A DNA stretch of 64,000 nucleotides from Elephas maximus indicus (GCF_024166365.1 NC_064820.1:89108001-89172000); one strand, 5' to 3'. Shown: positions 25,263-37,590, counted from the first letter of the stretch. Numbers and translations: made by a program. The notes: a model not told the origin generated them from the letters alone.

Positions 25263-26057
25263 AAGATTCTTACCAGGCTTGTTCTTGCAGGTAGTCATCA
25301 TAGGGATCAGCCAGGAAACACAGAGAAGGGGCAGGGACAAAGACAGCAGAAAGGGGAACTGAGAGTGCTGATGACAAATTTTGCACCGTCTTGCCTAGAG
25401 CAAGTCTTGACCTTATCACTGGATTTAGAAATCTCCATTGGTTTAATGTTCGTTTAAATTAAAAACAAACAAACAAACAAAAAACTGATCAACAGGCAGT
25501 TAAAAAGAAAATAAAAACAAATGACCAGAACGAGTATTACTTGCTTTTCTTCCTTTTCTTAAGAAATATGTGAAAGAATAAATAAAATCTGGCAGCATAC
25601 CTGTTTTCATTTTTCCTTTTAATGTGAAATGGGGCACACAGAATGTGGCTGAGGCCCTGGTAATGGGTTCCATAAGAAAAAGGCTGTATATTCAAAACAC
25701 ACAGCTAATTGGGAGGAAATTAAACATGTCCAGGGAGGGACTGAATTTTTTTAAATCACAATTTGTTAATGCAAAACTTCATATTCCTATTAGAGACGGT
25801 CAATGACAGTGACTTGAAAGCTCTGATGCCCTTCAAAGCCTGCGGTTGTCTCCAGGGAAAGCAGCAGGGCTTAGTGAGAGCGCTGATGGGGACTCACTCA
25901 ACCACACGGGGCCACAGTGATTATTTTAAGAATTCGGCTGTGAAATTCCAAGGACATCATTCAGTTTCATCAAATAACAAAAGCAACACCGTGACCAAAT
26001 GATAACCTCTGTACTTGCTATATAATTTAGGTGAAGTCTTTTAAACAATGCTGTTGT

Positions 26058-26148
26058 TGAAACTGAGGAAAATCAGAGCAAGTCTACGAGAGCCAAAATA
26101 CGACTTTGAGTGTAATCTACCTGAATTTAGAGATAATCTCAAGACTTT
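26058..26148 (+). mobile_element. Internal RTE LINE fragment
   Basis: About 91 bp matching the segment just after the endonuclease in the RTE copy at 1-2765 (tgaaactgaggaaaatcaga ... cctgaatttagagata). It lacks both element ends. Confidence 0.7.
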
Positions 26149-26999
26149 TAAATAATAGGGCAAAGATAATCACAGAAAAAAAAAACTGTTTAAAAACACA
26201 GTATTGGACTATTACCTACTGTTGTCAGCTTAATAAAAGCATCATCATTTTTGGAGGTTCACAGATGAAGACACAGGTGATAGAGGAAAAGAGAAGGTGC
26301 TGCGGCTCAAAATTTGTCTTTTTAAAGTGAATTGTGGATTGGGCAAAATAACCAGTCTTGGTGACTTTCTTTTCTGAAGAACAGATGCGCAGCTCCCAGA
26401 CTTCCGGATTTCCTAAACTAACATTTTAAAACTTGGGTAGCCTATTTAAGATGGCTAAACAAGATGCTAAGTAAAGACACTAAAAACCAACACATTCCAC
26501 CTAAAAAACAAAAACCTCTACAACCATTATTTGGATTTTTATAAGAGCATTTAGAAACTAAATGTACAGGAGAGACATAATTTCAGGATTAAAAATAACA
26601 ACTACACTTAACTTTACTAACAGCACACATTGTCCCCATACTTCTTCCTTTGCTAAGAACCAGCGAAAACTCATCACAGATCCTATATGTGAAACGCGTG
26701 CTTATTTAAAATTTCTCTCTGACATTCCAAGCTGTTAAGCATAGACTGTTGTCAGCTACAAGATGAGTCATTTGAAAAGCTGCACAAGGCTTTAAAAGTA
26801 CTTCCTTATTTTGACGACATTTGTTATCACTTTGCTAGTTTTGCCTCTGTAAGACTATCACTCTGGAAACTGTGATTTCCCTTAGGGAAGTCAAAGCCTG
26901 CAGGTGGATGAGCAGCCAGGATGGATTTGTATCCTTATCACCGTGCTTTCCATAGTCTATTGACAAAAACCAATCTGTCTCCCCAGACCATGTCTTATT

Positions 27000-27058
27000 T
27001 ATGTTTCTCCAGAATCAATATAGTGCCTGACATGTCATAAGTGTCTGGTGAGTGAATG
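27000..27058 (+). repeat. L2 3'-end fragment
   Basis: Resembles the L2 terminus (atagtgcctgacatgtcata, then ggtgagtgaatga). Confidence 0.45.
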
Positions 27059-27061
27059 ATA

Positions 27062-27270
27062 CTAGAAAAACAAAACTAGTTGCCTTCAAGTCAATTCCAA
27101 CTACTGGTGACCTCATGCATGTCAGAGTAAAGCTGTGATCCATAGGTTTTTAATGGCTGATTTTTGGAAATAGATCACCAGACCTTTCTTCCAAGGCACC
27201 TCTGGTTTTATTCAAACCACCAATCTTTCGGTTAGCAGCCGAGTGCCTTAACTGTTTGCACCAACAAGGG
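27062..27270 (-). repeat. AfroSINE type II, diverged
   Basis: Reverse copy with ttcaagtcaattccaact, tcttccaaggcacctctgg and ggttagcagccgagtgcc. Confidence 0.8.
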
Positions 27271-28095
27271 ATTTCAGCTAAATATTAATGGTACATAAAG
27301 CCTGTGCTTCCCTATGGCAGTGAATAGCTCAGCTTCCCTTACAACAGGTTATAACTCTAAAGTTAAAAACTTGATAAAAATATTTAAGCATACACATTAA
27401 AAACAATATTTAAGTAGAATACATAATTTAGATGCCTTGTCTCTCACTGTGTCTTACTCATTACATTTGACTAGGATACATAATACCTTGCTCATTAACC
27501 TTTAACTATTTATAATTATTTTCTCTCTGTCAGGCTGATATGAATCTAATTTTTCCTGAAACTGCTCATCTGGAATCAGAAATTCTTATTGTTTGGTTAT
27601 GACTCCAATGTGTCTATGTGTCTAGTCAAGTTTGCATTAGAAGCCTTTGCGGGCGTCCTCTTCCCCTGTCCCCGCTCCATCCAGGCTTCGCTGTTCTTTC
27701 TGAGAACTGTGGGCTTTCAGTTGCTCAGAGACAAAGCTTTAGCTTGCTCCCAGCTACTCCGAAGGCAAAGAATTTTGAGCCTTCCCTCTATGGCTCAGCG
27801 CCTCAAGAAGGGCTAACCTGAAGGGGGCGATAGATAAACTTTAATGATAACCTCATTCTTAACCTCTGCCCTCACCTACTTGATTTGGGTTGGAAACCTT
27901 TATACAGTGTTGTGGTGAGGACTAAATGATACAACCCAGGTTAATGCACATAGTAATTTATTTTGAAAAGCCAATATTAATGTATTAGTATTAAAAACAA
28001 ACAAATAAACCCAAAACAAAAACAAAAAACTTGAAATGTGAGTCATTACAAGACCTGAAGCATCTGTTTGAGAGACTCTGAGTTTCCAGCCCATA

Positions 28096-28267
28096 AAACA
28101 AACAAACAAAAATTGCTGTGGAGTCGATTCTGACTCATAGAGACCCTAAAGGGCAGAAGCGAATTGCCCCACAGTGTTTCCAAGGAGCAGCTGGTAGATT
28201 CGAACTGCTGACCTTTTAGTTAGCAGCCATAGCTCTTAATCACTACACCACCAGGGTTTCCTTCTCA
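28096..28267 (-). repeat. AfroSINE type I
   Basis: Flanked by cccata at 28090-28095 and 28268-28273. Reverse copy ending at the head cactacaccaccagggttt. Confidence 0.88.
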
Positions 28268-28273
28268 CCCATA

Positions 28274-28440
28274 GCAAAACCAAAAAACCAAACCTGTTGC
28301 TGTTAAGTTGATTTCAACTCATAGTGACCCCACAGAACAGAGTAGAACTGGCCTATAGGTTTTCTAAGGAGCTGCTGGTGGGATTCACTGCTGACCTTTT
28401 GGTTAGCAGCCCAGCTCACAACCAATGGACCACCAGGGCT
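28274..28440 (-). repeat. AfroSINE type I, adjacent to the previous copy
   Basis: Flanked by tctcacccata (28263-28273) and tctcaacccata (28441-28452), differing by one inserted base. The right-hand repeat of the upstream SINE overlaps this SINE's left repeat. Confidence 0.85.
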
Positions 28441-28689
28441 TCTCAACCCATACAGTAATGGTTTATTCTTCAATGTTTGCATTCTGTTAATTGTGATTTT
28501 TTCCTTCCTGTTCATATTTCACCTGTTTTAAAATAGTAGTCCTCTTAAGCTAGACCCTATTTCATGTAAATATGAAGCTGTGGCACCTGGACACCGGGCA
28601 GCTTGCTTTCACTTAACCCAACACCCAAACTCTATGCCTGAGCAATAGAATTTTTAAGCAGCTCAAAAACCTGTTTCATCTTTAGGACT

Positions 28690-29561
28690 AACTGTACTCT
28701 TTCTTGTCTGCATGTTTGGACTCTGCCTTCTGAACCTCCTAGCTAAATTCCTTACTAATGGACTAAGGTCTATCAAGGTCAATATAGTCCTGACACAACC
28801 ACCAGGCTTTCAAACCATACAACCACCTTCACCTTGTGATCTGAGACTGAAAGCTATCCAGCAGTTTCGAGAGGGAGAACCCTAAACTTCTAGAGCTGCC
28901 CCATCCCAGCTCATAGCCCTTTCTCACCAGGAAGCAGTTTAAAGAGTCATTGCCTAGTCTCCCCTTTCCTGCAGCTCATTGTCTTGCCACTAACTAATAA
29001 CTCTTAGCGTCAAAAAAACAGGAGGGAATAAGACAGGGCTAAGTCGCAATCGACTTGATGGCAATGGGTTTGTTTGTTTTTTTTTTAGAGCCATAGAGCC
29101 ATTTTTTCTTAGCTTCAAGACAACCCCTCACCCAGCCCATTTCCTGGAGTTGTTTCTTTTCCTCCTCAATACCTCCTTGAAAAGAAAGCCATGGGCTGGC
29201 CAAAGCTGACTAAAACAGGTCCTGCCCTCCATCTTGGCAATCCAGATGACCTTAGCCTCCTTAACTGCTTCGTGCATGGTAAATTCTCCACCCCTGTGTG
29301 GGGAGCTGACATGTTAATGAACAAAAATGGCTAAGTTTCTCCTGCATGGGGAATCCAACCCATGCCCTAGAAAATGCTTTCTTATTCTGGAATGCTCTGC
29401 GTCAGCACAAGTGCGCCGTCTTGTATTTTGTAGCTGATCTTGCCTATGTAAACCAGCCTCAACAAGCTGCCTGTGAGAAGTCTTAGAGGGCACTTAGCCC
29501 CTACTGCCTCCTTGGTTGGCCAATAAAGCTGCCTTTTGTTCTCCCCCATTCTGCTCGCCAC
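28690..29561 (+). mobile_element. Endogenous retrovirus 3' end (env tail remnant and LTR)
   Basis: 28690-28880 resembles the broken C-terminal coding tail of a gammaretrovirus-like (ERV1) env, then non-coding DNA. An A/G-rich polypurine-like tract lies at 29012-29027, followed by an LTR-like stretch from about 29028 to 29561 that contains an AATAAA at 29521-29526. The LTR holds a SINE piece at 29042-29086. No gag, pol or 5' LTR is present nearby, so this is a non-functional relic. The class assignment is by resemblance only. Confidence 0.5.
29042..29086 (+). repeat. AfroSINE 3'-tail fragment
   Basis: Only the tail is present: gtcgcaatcgacttgatggc, then gggtttg and T-rich. Confidence 0.7.
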
Positions 29562-29726
29562 AAAACAAAACAAAACTCATTGACACCGAGTCAGTTTTGA
29601 TTCATAGTGACCCTATAGGGCAGAGTAGAACTGCCCCATAGTGTTTCCAAGGAGTGGCTGATGATTTTGAATTGCTAACCTTTTGGCTAGCAGCCAAACA
29701 CTTAACCACTGCATGGTCAGGGTTCC
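29562..29726 (-). repeat. AfroSINE type I
   Basis: (aaaac)n start, caccgagtcagttttgatt and gtttccaaggagtggctg; head diverged (ccactgcatggtcagggtt). Confidence 0.85.
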
Positions 29727-31109
29727 AAATTAGTATTACTGTCTGGCAATGTTAAGTCAGGCACAACCAGCTCCAGAATTAGAAACAATCTTTATATCTT
29801 TGGCAATTTAGAGTTTTTCTGCTCTGGTCAGTAATTTTCAAAATTAAGTCTATCATGTTATCAAAAATTTATGGATAAAGAAATAGCATTTAATTCCTAT
29901 TATTTTAGGTTTAGGAAAAAAAATTGAGATGATCAAAGATGTACAGTGAGCAAGGAACGTTACAGGAAAATGAAATTTGAACATTTTGCTAATATGGTGA
30001 ATGGCATTCTTAATTCAAACATAAAAACACAAACAATTCAAACATACTTTCCTGAATTTTAACTGTAATAGAGACTTGTTTCAAAGGATATGGAGAAACC
30101 AATGCATTAGTATGAGGCATTCTTCTTCATTAGGCTGTAATTAACCACACAGTCCTTAATTATTGGAAATATGCCTTTATGGGGTAAAGGAGTAGAGCTC
30201 AAGTCTACTTGTCTCTGCTCAGACCACTTCCACTTTGTGGTAAAGGGTAAGAAAAAAAAAATTTTTTTTTTTTTCCTAAGGTCAAGTAATTTGCAGAAAG
30301 AACACTGTAGAGGGTACATCACTGGTTTTATACATTGATATGGCTAATGTCTTTTCTCAGTTTGGAAGCCATCAAGATAATACAACCACAGAGTTAGTCC
30401 TAGAATCAAAGAAGGAATTAAAAGAGACCTTTGGAATCTTTACTAAATAAATAAACATGAATTGAAAGCCCCCATAACGTGTTTGGTATTAAGTTTAGCA
30501 CTGAAAAAAAAGAAAGGTAAGTCAAACACAAACACCTGGGTATGCATGGGTGAGTGAAGCAAAGGGAGCACTATGGGCATGGGAACAATAGAGAGCAGAA
30601 AGGTCTGCGCCCATTGCTGGGGAGCACATGCAACATTATAAAGGGTCAGCAGATACTGCTTCTCACTGATCCTGTCCTATGAGAATGCAGGCTGAAAGAC
30701 AGCAGGTCTTCGGATTTTTCAACAGAAGCTAGAAATGCAGGTTTTAATGCCAAAACTTCCTATCTTTACACCTTTAAATGCTAGCAACTAATTTACATTA
30801 AAAAATATATAAAATATATATAAGCAAAAAAAAAAAAAAAATTTTTTTTTTCCCCACACATCAGAGATCAGGATTCTGTTTCTGGGAAGCGAATACGTGA
30901 CCTTTGCATCCTACTTTACAACACTTTTCAGTAATGAAGTCTTCAAAGCTCAGACCAGGGCCATCTTCTAACGTCTATCTGCATACCCCTAACTCCCCAG
31001 ATGATCTCTTTCAGTCCCATGGCTATAAATAACACTATGTGTTGATGATTTAAAATTTTTTCAGCACTGTACTTTTTCCTGAACTCTAAATAAGTAAATC
31101 CAACTACCT

Positions 31110-32010
31110 ACTGGTCATATCTTAGGTGTCAAATAGATAACTTGAGTCTCCTCTCCCTTACCAAAACCTATTCTTCCCTCAGTATCCCTCAATTTAGTTT
31201 ATGCCTCCATCATTATTCACCCATTTGTTCAAGCCAAAGTCTAGGAGCTATATACTTGATGAGTTTCTTTCTCTTAATCTTTACATCTGATCTGCCAACA
31301 AGTGAAGCCATCTCTACGTTTTTCCAAGTTGGTTCAATTCCATCCATCTCTACTGCTATGATCCTAGTCTAATGGTACCACGATTTTTCACCTAAACTAC
31401 TGCAAGTGCTTCCTAAGGGGTTTCCTCACCTTTACTCTTGGTCTATTATAATCCACTATTCTTATGGTCTTTCATAAATGTAAATCATATTATGTAACTC
31501 CCAGCTCAAAATCTTTTAATGATTTTCAGATGCTTTCAGAATAAAATCCAAACTCTGTACTCTGTCCCACCTATCAAGTATTATGGTCTGGCTCCGGCCT
31601 ACTCCTCCAGCTTCATCTTAAACCACACCCCTCCACTGTAGTGTTGCAGCCCCTTTGGCTTCTTTCTAGTTTGAAGACACCAAACTAGACTGCATTTTCC
31701 ATTCCTTCTACTTGGAATGTTCTGCCCAGGATCCAGTTCCTGATTTAGGTCTTAGCTTCATTTTCAGCTGCTTAGAGAGCCCTTCCCTGATTCCCTTTTG
31801 GGGAAGGCAGTACTTTCCATGTCCCCCTGGGTACTTGCTTTGCATAGGTTTTTTTTCTTTAAAAATATTGTGGTGTTTATTATTTATATGTTCATTTACT
31901 TTCATTTATTCGTGCAGGTCAGAAACCTTATTATAAGGAAAGATGCTTGGCTTTAGAACCTACTTTGTATTTAATGTACTGTGGGCACTCTATAAACATG
32001 AAAAATAAAA
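31110..32010 (+). repeat. L2 LINE 3' region
   Basis: Resembles the L2 3' end: ccattccttctacttggaat, gttctgcccaggatccag, gagagcccttccctgattcc, and near the end gggcactctataaacatg. Diverged; no coding capacity seen. Confidence 0.65.
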
Positions 32011-34077
32011 ACTTTTATGCATCATTTAAAATAATGTAATCTGTTTACCTGGAAGCATCTAAATGAAGTACTAACCGCTGAATCAGCTTTTTAGTATTTT
32101 AAGCTAGTGATTGTGTGAGAAGAGACAAAGCAAAGTGAGAACATAAAGATAATCATATGCAGATTATTGGAGATTTCAAATCTGTCAGTATAATTTGTCT
32201 CAAGACAAAGAAGCAATTGTTCATAGCCCCTATAATACTAGAAAACTTTAAAATGAACCTCTAGATACTTAAATAAGCAAAACAACAAAAACCTTTGTGT
32301 AAAGTATTCGTTATTTTTTGCTAGCAACATTACTATTTACAGATAATAATATAATCATTTTGCACAAATAAAGTCATAGAACTAAGAAAATAAGAAATGT
32401 ATATAATGTATACTGTAATTTATAAGGAACCACACAAATCTTTAACTTATCTTTCCTTCCACCTATTCTATCTCTACCATTCAATAATTCTAGCTAAATA
32501 TCTTTTCAATGCTTTCCAGGAATAAGCCAAAGCAAGGAGGCAGAGCAAGCACCATTACAAACAGAATCACATAGAAGTGGAAATCTCACTTCAAGGAGTG
32601 TTTTTAATGGCGTTTTTATTTTAAACATTCAATCACTATTCAGAATCAAGGTGATACCCTCCTTTTTTCTACCTCCTTCACCTAATAATCAACATACTTG
32701 CCTACAATAAATGCTCCTTTTTCTAACACACTTTGTTGGTTTTCTGCTTGATGACGTACGCTCTCTCTGTGTTTTTATCCGTAATGTTGGTGTCCTTTAT
32801 GGTGAACAGTATTCAGAAAAGATAGGGAGAATTCATCTTTAACTTAATTTGTTCAACAAACTTAACAGCACAATACCTGAGCACATAAATGCACATTACT
32901 TAGAGCGTATACATATGGTGATTAGTCACTGCTTCAGGAAGGAAGTCAAGTAACCAACATACTTTATTAAATTAAAGTTAAAATGGCTACCATTTGGATT
33001 GACTATATGGATAAACACTGATGCTACTACAAGGGGCAATATAAAACAGACAAAATATTTCTGAAGTAACTTAAAAGAACTTTTAGATTTCTTACGCATT
33101 CAATGTCTTCCTTTTGAAATAAAAATATTTTTTATAAAAAATATTAGTTCTTTTTCCTAGACAGGAATAGTCTGATAATCTCTGAATTGACTATTTTAAC
33201 TTCTTAGCATATTCAGTAGACATCTGTATTCCAAAAGACTTCCTAAATGGGTAATTTTTCTACTTTACATTTAAACTAAACTAAAGAGTTGAACCAATAA
33301 AGAAACCTAAATCTATTCTTTCTTAATTTGGTATAATCAGAGAAATGCAGCGTGTTACAGCTACGTTAACATGAAGTCATTAAGTTATAGGTCAGCGCTT
33401 CAGCTGGGTCAACATCGATTCTTGCAGAGTTGCAACCAAAGGGAAAGGCTTTACTAGTTAATGGATTTTTCTGGGTATTTGGGAGCATTCCCAAATAATC
33501 ATCGGCTTTTGATACAATTTGATGATCTCAGCGCCCAGATTGGAATAGAGAAAGCAGTTCAGTGTGAGTTTGTTGCTACCTAAAATGATTATTTTATATA
33601 TAGGTTTTTATACCTGAAAATATCCTAAAACTGTATTGTTTTAACAGATGCTTTACAGAATATCATTGGATTCAGCATTCCAGATTATTCAATATCAAGT
33701 TGGTAAATATTCTTAAGATATATTTTATGGATTTAAACCTACTAAGTGATTAAAAAAAAAAAAAGCTTTAGTGCATGTAGATACAAAATTCTAAATAGTA
33801 AGATTTTTTTGTTTGGTAACTAATTACCTTTTCTCTCTATTTCCACTTTTCTTTAGCACATATTTGATGCTTTCTTATTCTTCTTGCCCAGATGAAATTG
33901 TTAGTAACCTCACTGAGAAAATGGTCTGTTCTTCCACAGAGAGTAACACAGTATTTGGCACAAAAGAGACCAGTGTTCCACAAATGCCTAAATGAGTAAA
34001 TTTTCCCAAAAGAACAAATGAACGCAAAGAAGTCTAGGAGATAGGATAGCAATTATACATCTTGACAGAAGCAAAGG

Positions 34078-34102
34078 TGATATATATATATATATATATA
34101 TT
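34078..34102. repeat. (TA)n microsatellite
   Basis: About 11 TA units. Confidence 0.9.
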
Positions 34103-34194
34103 TGAATACAGATTAAGGGAGTTATAGAAACTGTATACCAATCTATAACTATTTCATACCTTGCTTTCTATATTTCTAACCATTGTGTATATGT

Positions 34195-34359
34195 GGGAAA
34201 CCCTGGTGGCGTAGTGGTTAAGTGCTACGGCTGCTAACCATAAGGTCGGCAGTTCAAATCCACCAGGTGCTCCTTGGAAACTCTATGGGGCAGTTCTACT
34301 CTGACTTATAGGGTCGCTATGAGTCAGAATTGACTCGACGGCAATGGGTTTGGTTTTGG
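34195..34359 (+). repeat. AfroSINE type I, nearly intact
   Basis: Starts ggaaaccctggtggcgtag. The tRNA-like A box (tggcgtagtgg) and B box (agttcaaatcc) are clear. Flanks tgtatatgtg / tgtatgtgtg (9 of 10) suggest a target duplication. Confidence 0.95.
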
Positions 34360-34559
34360 TGTATGTGTGTGTGCGTGTGAATCTAGTACAGCAAGTCTAC
34401 AGTTGAGGAAAGATACCGCCCTGTTTAGTTTATACCTGTATTTTAAGGAAACTGCTTTTTCTAGGGCTTCTGTTTAAAAGTAAAGCACATAATGCTATCT
34501 TCTCTCTATAGCATCTCATATTTTTCCTTCACAGCAGTTATCATAGTCAATAGTTCTAT

Positions 34560-34690
34560 ATTCACAGTAATGCCCGTCTCTCTCACTAGGTTATAAGCTC
34601 AATGAAGCCAGGAGTCAGGTGTTTTGTTCATCAGTGTATACCCATTGCCTGTACATATTAAGTACTCAATATATTTGTTGAATAAATGAG
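34560..34690 (+). repeat. L2 3'-end fragment
   Basis: Classic L2 terminal text: ttataagctcaatgaagcc, then tactcaatatatttgttgaa. Confidence 0.7.
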
Positions 34691-34755
34691 TTATCTATGA
34701 GTACATATATGTACGTGTGCAGTATATGAATATTTTTATATATGCATATATTTGT

Positions 34756-34920
34756 GGAAACCCTGGTGGCATAGTGGTTAAGTGCTACAGCTGCTAACCA
34801 AGAGGTAGGCAGTTCAAATCCGCCAGGTGCTCCTTGGAAACTCTATGGGGCAGTTCTACTCTGTCCTATAGGGTCGCTGTGAGTCAGAATCGACTCAAAG
34901 GCAGTGGGTGGGTTTTGTAT
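34756..34920 (+). repeat. AfroSINE type I with 10-bp target duplication
   Basis: Perfect duplication atatatttgt at 34746-34755 and 34921-34930. The body is near consensus. Confidence 0.95.
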
Positions 34921-36049
34921 ATATATTTGTATATACATTTTCCTTGGGGCTCATTTATCATATTCATGTGGTGATATTCTTAGTTTTATCAAATAGCAAG
35001 CCTGTATATAAGGCAATAGTTTCTTAATATCACATTTGGCTTCATGCCCTATAGAAAACTTTAATCATCTAATTATAATGATCTTAATTTTTTGATTCCA
35101 TGATTAAATTCTCTGATATTTTATAGTTACTAATTTTTGGGTAGAATTATTGACAGATTATATATTTACCTCAATGCAATCTGGAAAATTCACTCCTTGA
35201 TATTTGTCGATTTTGACTTTGAGGATGCAAACAATATACTCTGCCTCAAAAAGACAAAAGTAAATTGACATAACTATTAACAACAGACTCGGAGTTCAAA
35301 TGAGTTTTAAGAAAAGTTAACTGGACTAACTCTTCTCTAGTTCTCCCCTTAACCTTTGGCTCTGTAGACAGTTGATCACACATTATTAAACTCGCTCCAC
35401 TCTTTGATTTGATCCACTCTGCACAACCAGATCCCGACTCTGCAGCTATTACATAAGGAGCAGGATAGCATTTCAGTGACCAAATATAAACCCAATACTC
35501 TTCAGAGCCATGTACGCACATTGGAAACTCTGCTGCAGCCTGCCTCTCATAGTCTCTCATGGAATATAAGGTGTTATGTAGCAGTGTGGGAGCCACACGT
35601 ACGGCCAAACAAGATGTGCTATCCAAACACATGATCCTTTCCCTCATCTGTCACTCCTTATCTCACGAATTGAAAAGATCTCTTTGAAATTTGGGAACAC
35701 ACAAAGGCAAAGAAGACCAGGACATGGGATAGCACTTGATTAGGACTCGATTAAGGAAAATGCCTAGGTTTGGGTCCTGGGTTTATTCAGCAAATGTATA
35801 TCAACCACCTAACTATGTGCCAGGCACTGGTCCAGGTGACTACTGTACCTCAGACACAGAACTGATGTACATTCTTACAGTAGACACAGACAACAAAAAC
35901 TTACATAAAAATAAGTAGATAGGCCAAGCTAAGGAGAAAAGGAAAACAATGGTGAGAGGGGACAGAGGGCAGTAGTCTGGGAAGGCTCATTAAGAAGTGA
36001 GAAACGAGCCCAGATTTGAAGGAGGGGAGAGAATTAGACAACAGAAACT

Positions 36050-36145
36050 GCTAGTCATCAACCATATCACCTGGGTCGAGTGACTTAAAATCTCTGAGTC
36101 TAGATTTTCTCATTTGTACCATGGGAGATTGATGTAGATGATATC
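36050..36145 (+). repeat. MIR fragment
   Basis: gagtgacttaaaatctctga, then gattttctcatttgtacc. Confidence 0.6.
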
Positions 36146-36404
36146 AACTCAAGTCCTTTTTAGTTCTTAAATTTTGTAAAGTATGATTTAGCTTACACCA
36201 ACATTATAAAATGAAAGCAGTCATGCAGTTAATGTCCATTAAGTTCACACAATGGGTTGTAGGCTGTTAAATGCCATGGATGCCACAAGCATTTAAGAAA
36301 TGTGCATTATGATTGTGCTAATTTGAAAGAATCTCATTTTGCTCATTCACTTAGCCATTCATTTATTCAGCAAACCTATACTAAGCACCTAGTTTGTGTC
36401 AGGT

Positions 36405-36600
36405 AGAGTTCCTGGGTGGTGCAAACAGTTGGCTGCAAACTAAAAAGTTGGAGGTTCAAATCCACCCAGAGGTACCTCAGAAGAAACGTCTGGAGATCTA
36501 CTTGCAAAATATCAGCCACTGAAAACTCTATAGAGCACTTTTCTATTCTGACGCACATGGGGTTACTATGAGTCAGAATCGACTGAACAGACACTGGCCA
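36405..36600 (+). repeat. AfroSINE type II, inserted after a MIR-like piece
   Basis: Head cctgggtggtgcaaacag, body acctcagaagaaacgtctgg, tail gagtcagaatcgactgaac. The preceding 36345-36404 (ttcagcaaacctatactaagc) looks like a MIR/L2-type remnant. Confidence 0.85.
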
Positions 36601-36899
36601 TCTATGTTTACATAGTAAGTATATAAAGGGAAAATATTACTTAAGTTTTTAAAAACCAGTTTCTACAAAGAAAGAAAAAGTGATCAGACCATGTTTAATC
36701 TTCTGGGGAAATTTTAAATTGTGAATTTAAAGAGGACAAAGAAGGAGATTTATAAAATGCTTATTTCATTAGAACTAAGGTAATGCCACGGTTCTTCTAA
36801 AAATTGTTCTTTGAATAGTATGAGCTTTTTCCATCGGTATTTGTACTCCCTTTTCTATTTACAAATAAGTTTATCATGATTGTGAGGAAATAAGTATAA

Positions 36900-37130
36900 C
36901 AATAACAGCTATCATTATTGGAACATCTACAAGTGCTAAGAAGTTTTCCACATATTATCTCATTTGATTATCACAAAGCCCTTTGGAATAAACGGTGATT
37001 TGCCCCAATTTTATAGATGAAGTAAGCAACTCCATGACACCTAACAACAAACAAACCAAGATGTAAAGAGATCAAAGAAATTGTCCAAGGTCAAAAGGTA
37101 GTAAACAGCATTAGAGGAGAGACTCTTAAG
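36900..37130 (+). repeat. MIR, interrupted by a very short RTE tail
   Basis: MIR core: tatctcatttgattatcac, then ccaattttatagatgaag, resuming after the insertion with attgtccaaggtcaaaag. Confidence 0.75.
37029..37056 (+). mobile_element. Extremely truncated RTE 3' tail
   Basis: Starts actccatgacacctaacaac and continues with a c/a-rich end. It matches the last ~25 bases of RTE copies (20121-20142 and 47551-47575 read actccatggcacctaacaac). It sits inside a MIR. Confidence 0.6.
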
Positions 37131-37590
37131 CTTGTCATTCGAAGGCTTGTGCTAGAGCCTCAGATGCAGAAAGCACGGGCTCAATGACTTTGGTAAAGAC
37201 AAGCAGTTTCATGTTTAGTATAACTATTTTGATCTTTAAGTTCGTTATTATCTCAATAGTTTCAAAATTTCTCTGCCGTCTGTGTCAAATGTCTTTTTAA
37301 AAAGTGTATAACCATCATCACAGAAATTCTACTGGTAATTGAAAGTATACCCAAAGAGTTTTTGGAATTAATTCAAATATTTAAAAAATTGTGCTTGTGT
37401 GTGATTTGGTACTTGGTGTAAAATTCTTCCTAATGGTCTTAGTTTCAAATGATTTAGAAGTTGTTTGGCTGGGCATTTCATGGCATGAGGAATACAATCC
37501 ATTAGTTGAGAGTGTTACAGAGAAGGTATTAACAGCAGTCTCTCTTCCTGTAGAACTGCTTGAGCAAATTATTATCCCCTACACTGAAGA

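Noticed and set aside
34757..34920. tRNA gene reading of SINE heads (A and B box present)
   Set aside because: The head is followed by the SINE body and flanked by target duplications, and no cloverleaf with a proper acceptor stem is evident.
35246..35647. 133-codon minus-strand open frame with no recognised repeat
   Set aside because: It is the longest open frame outside exons and repeats. I recognise no domain, there is no plausible splice or promoter context, and a frame of this length can occur by chance in 64 kb.
37029..37056. Microsatellite explanation (caaa)n for the short RTE-like tail
   Set aside because: The non-repetitive part, actccatgacacctaac, matches RTE termini base for base except one position, so simple repeat expansion alone does not explain it.
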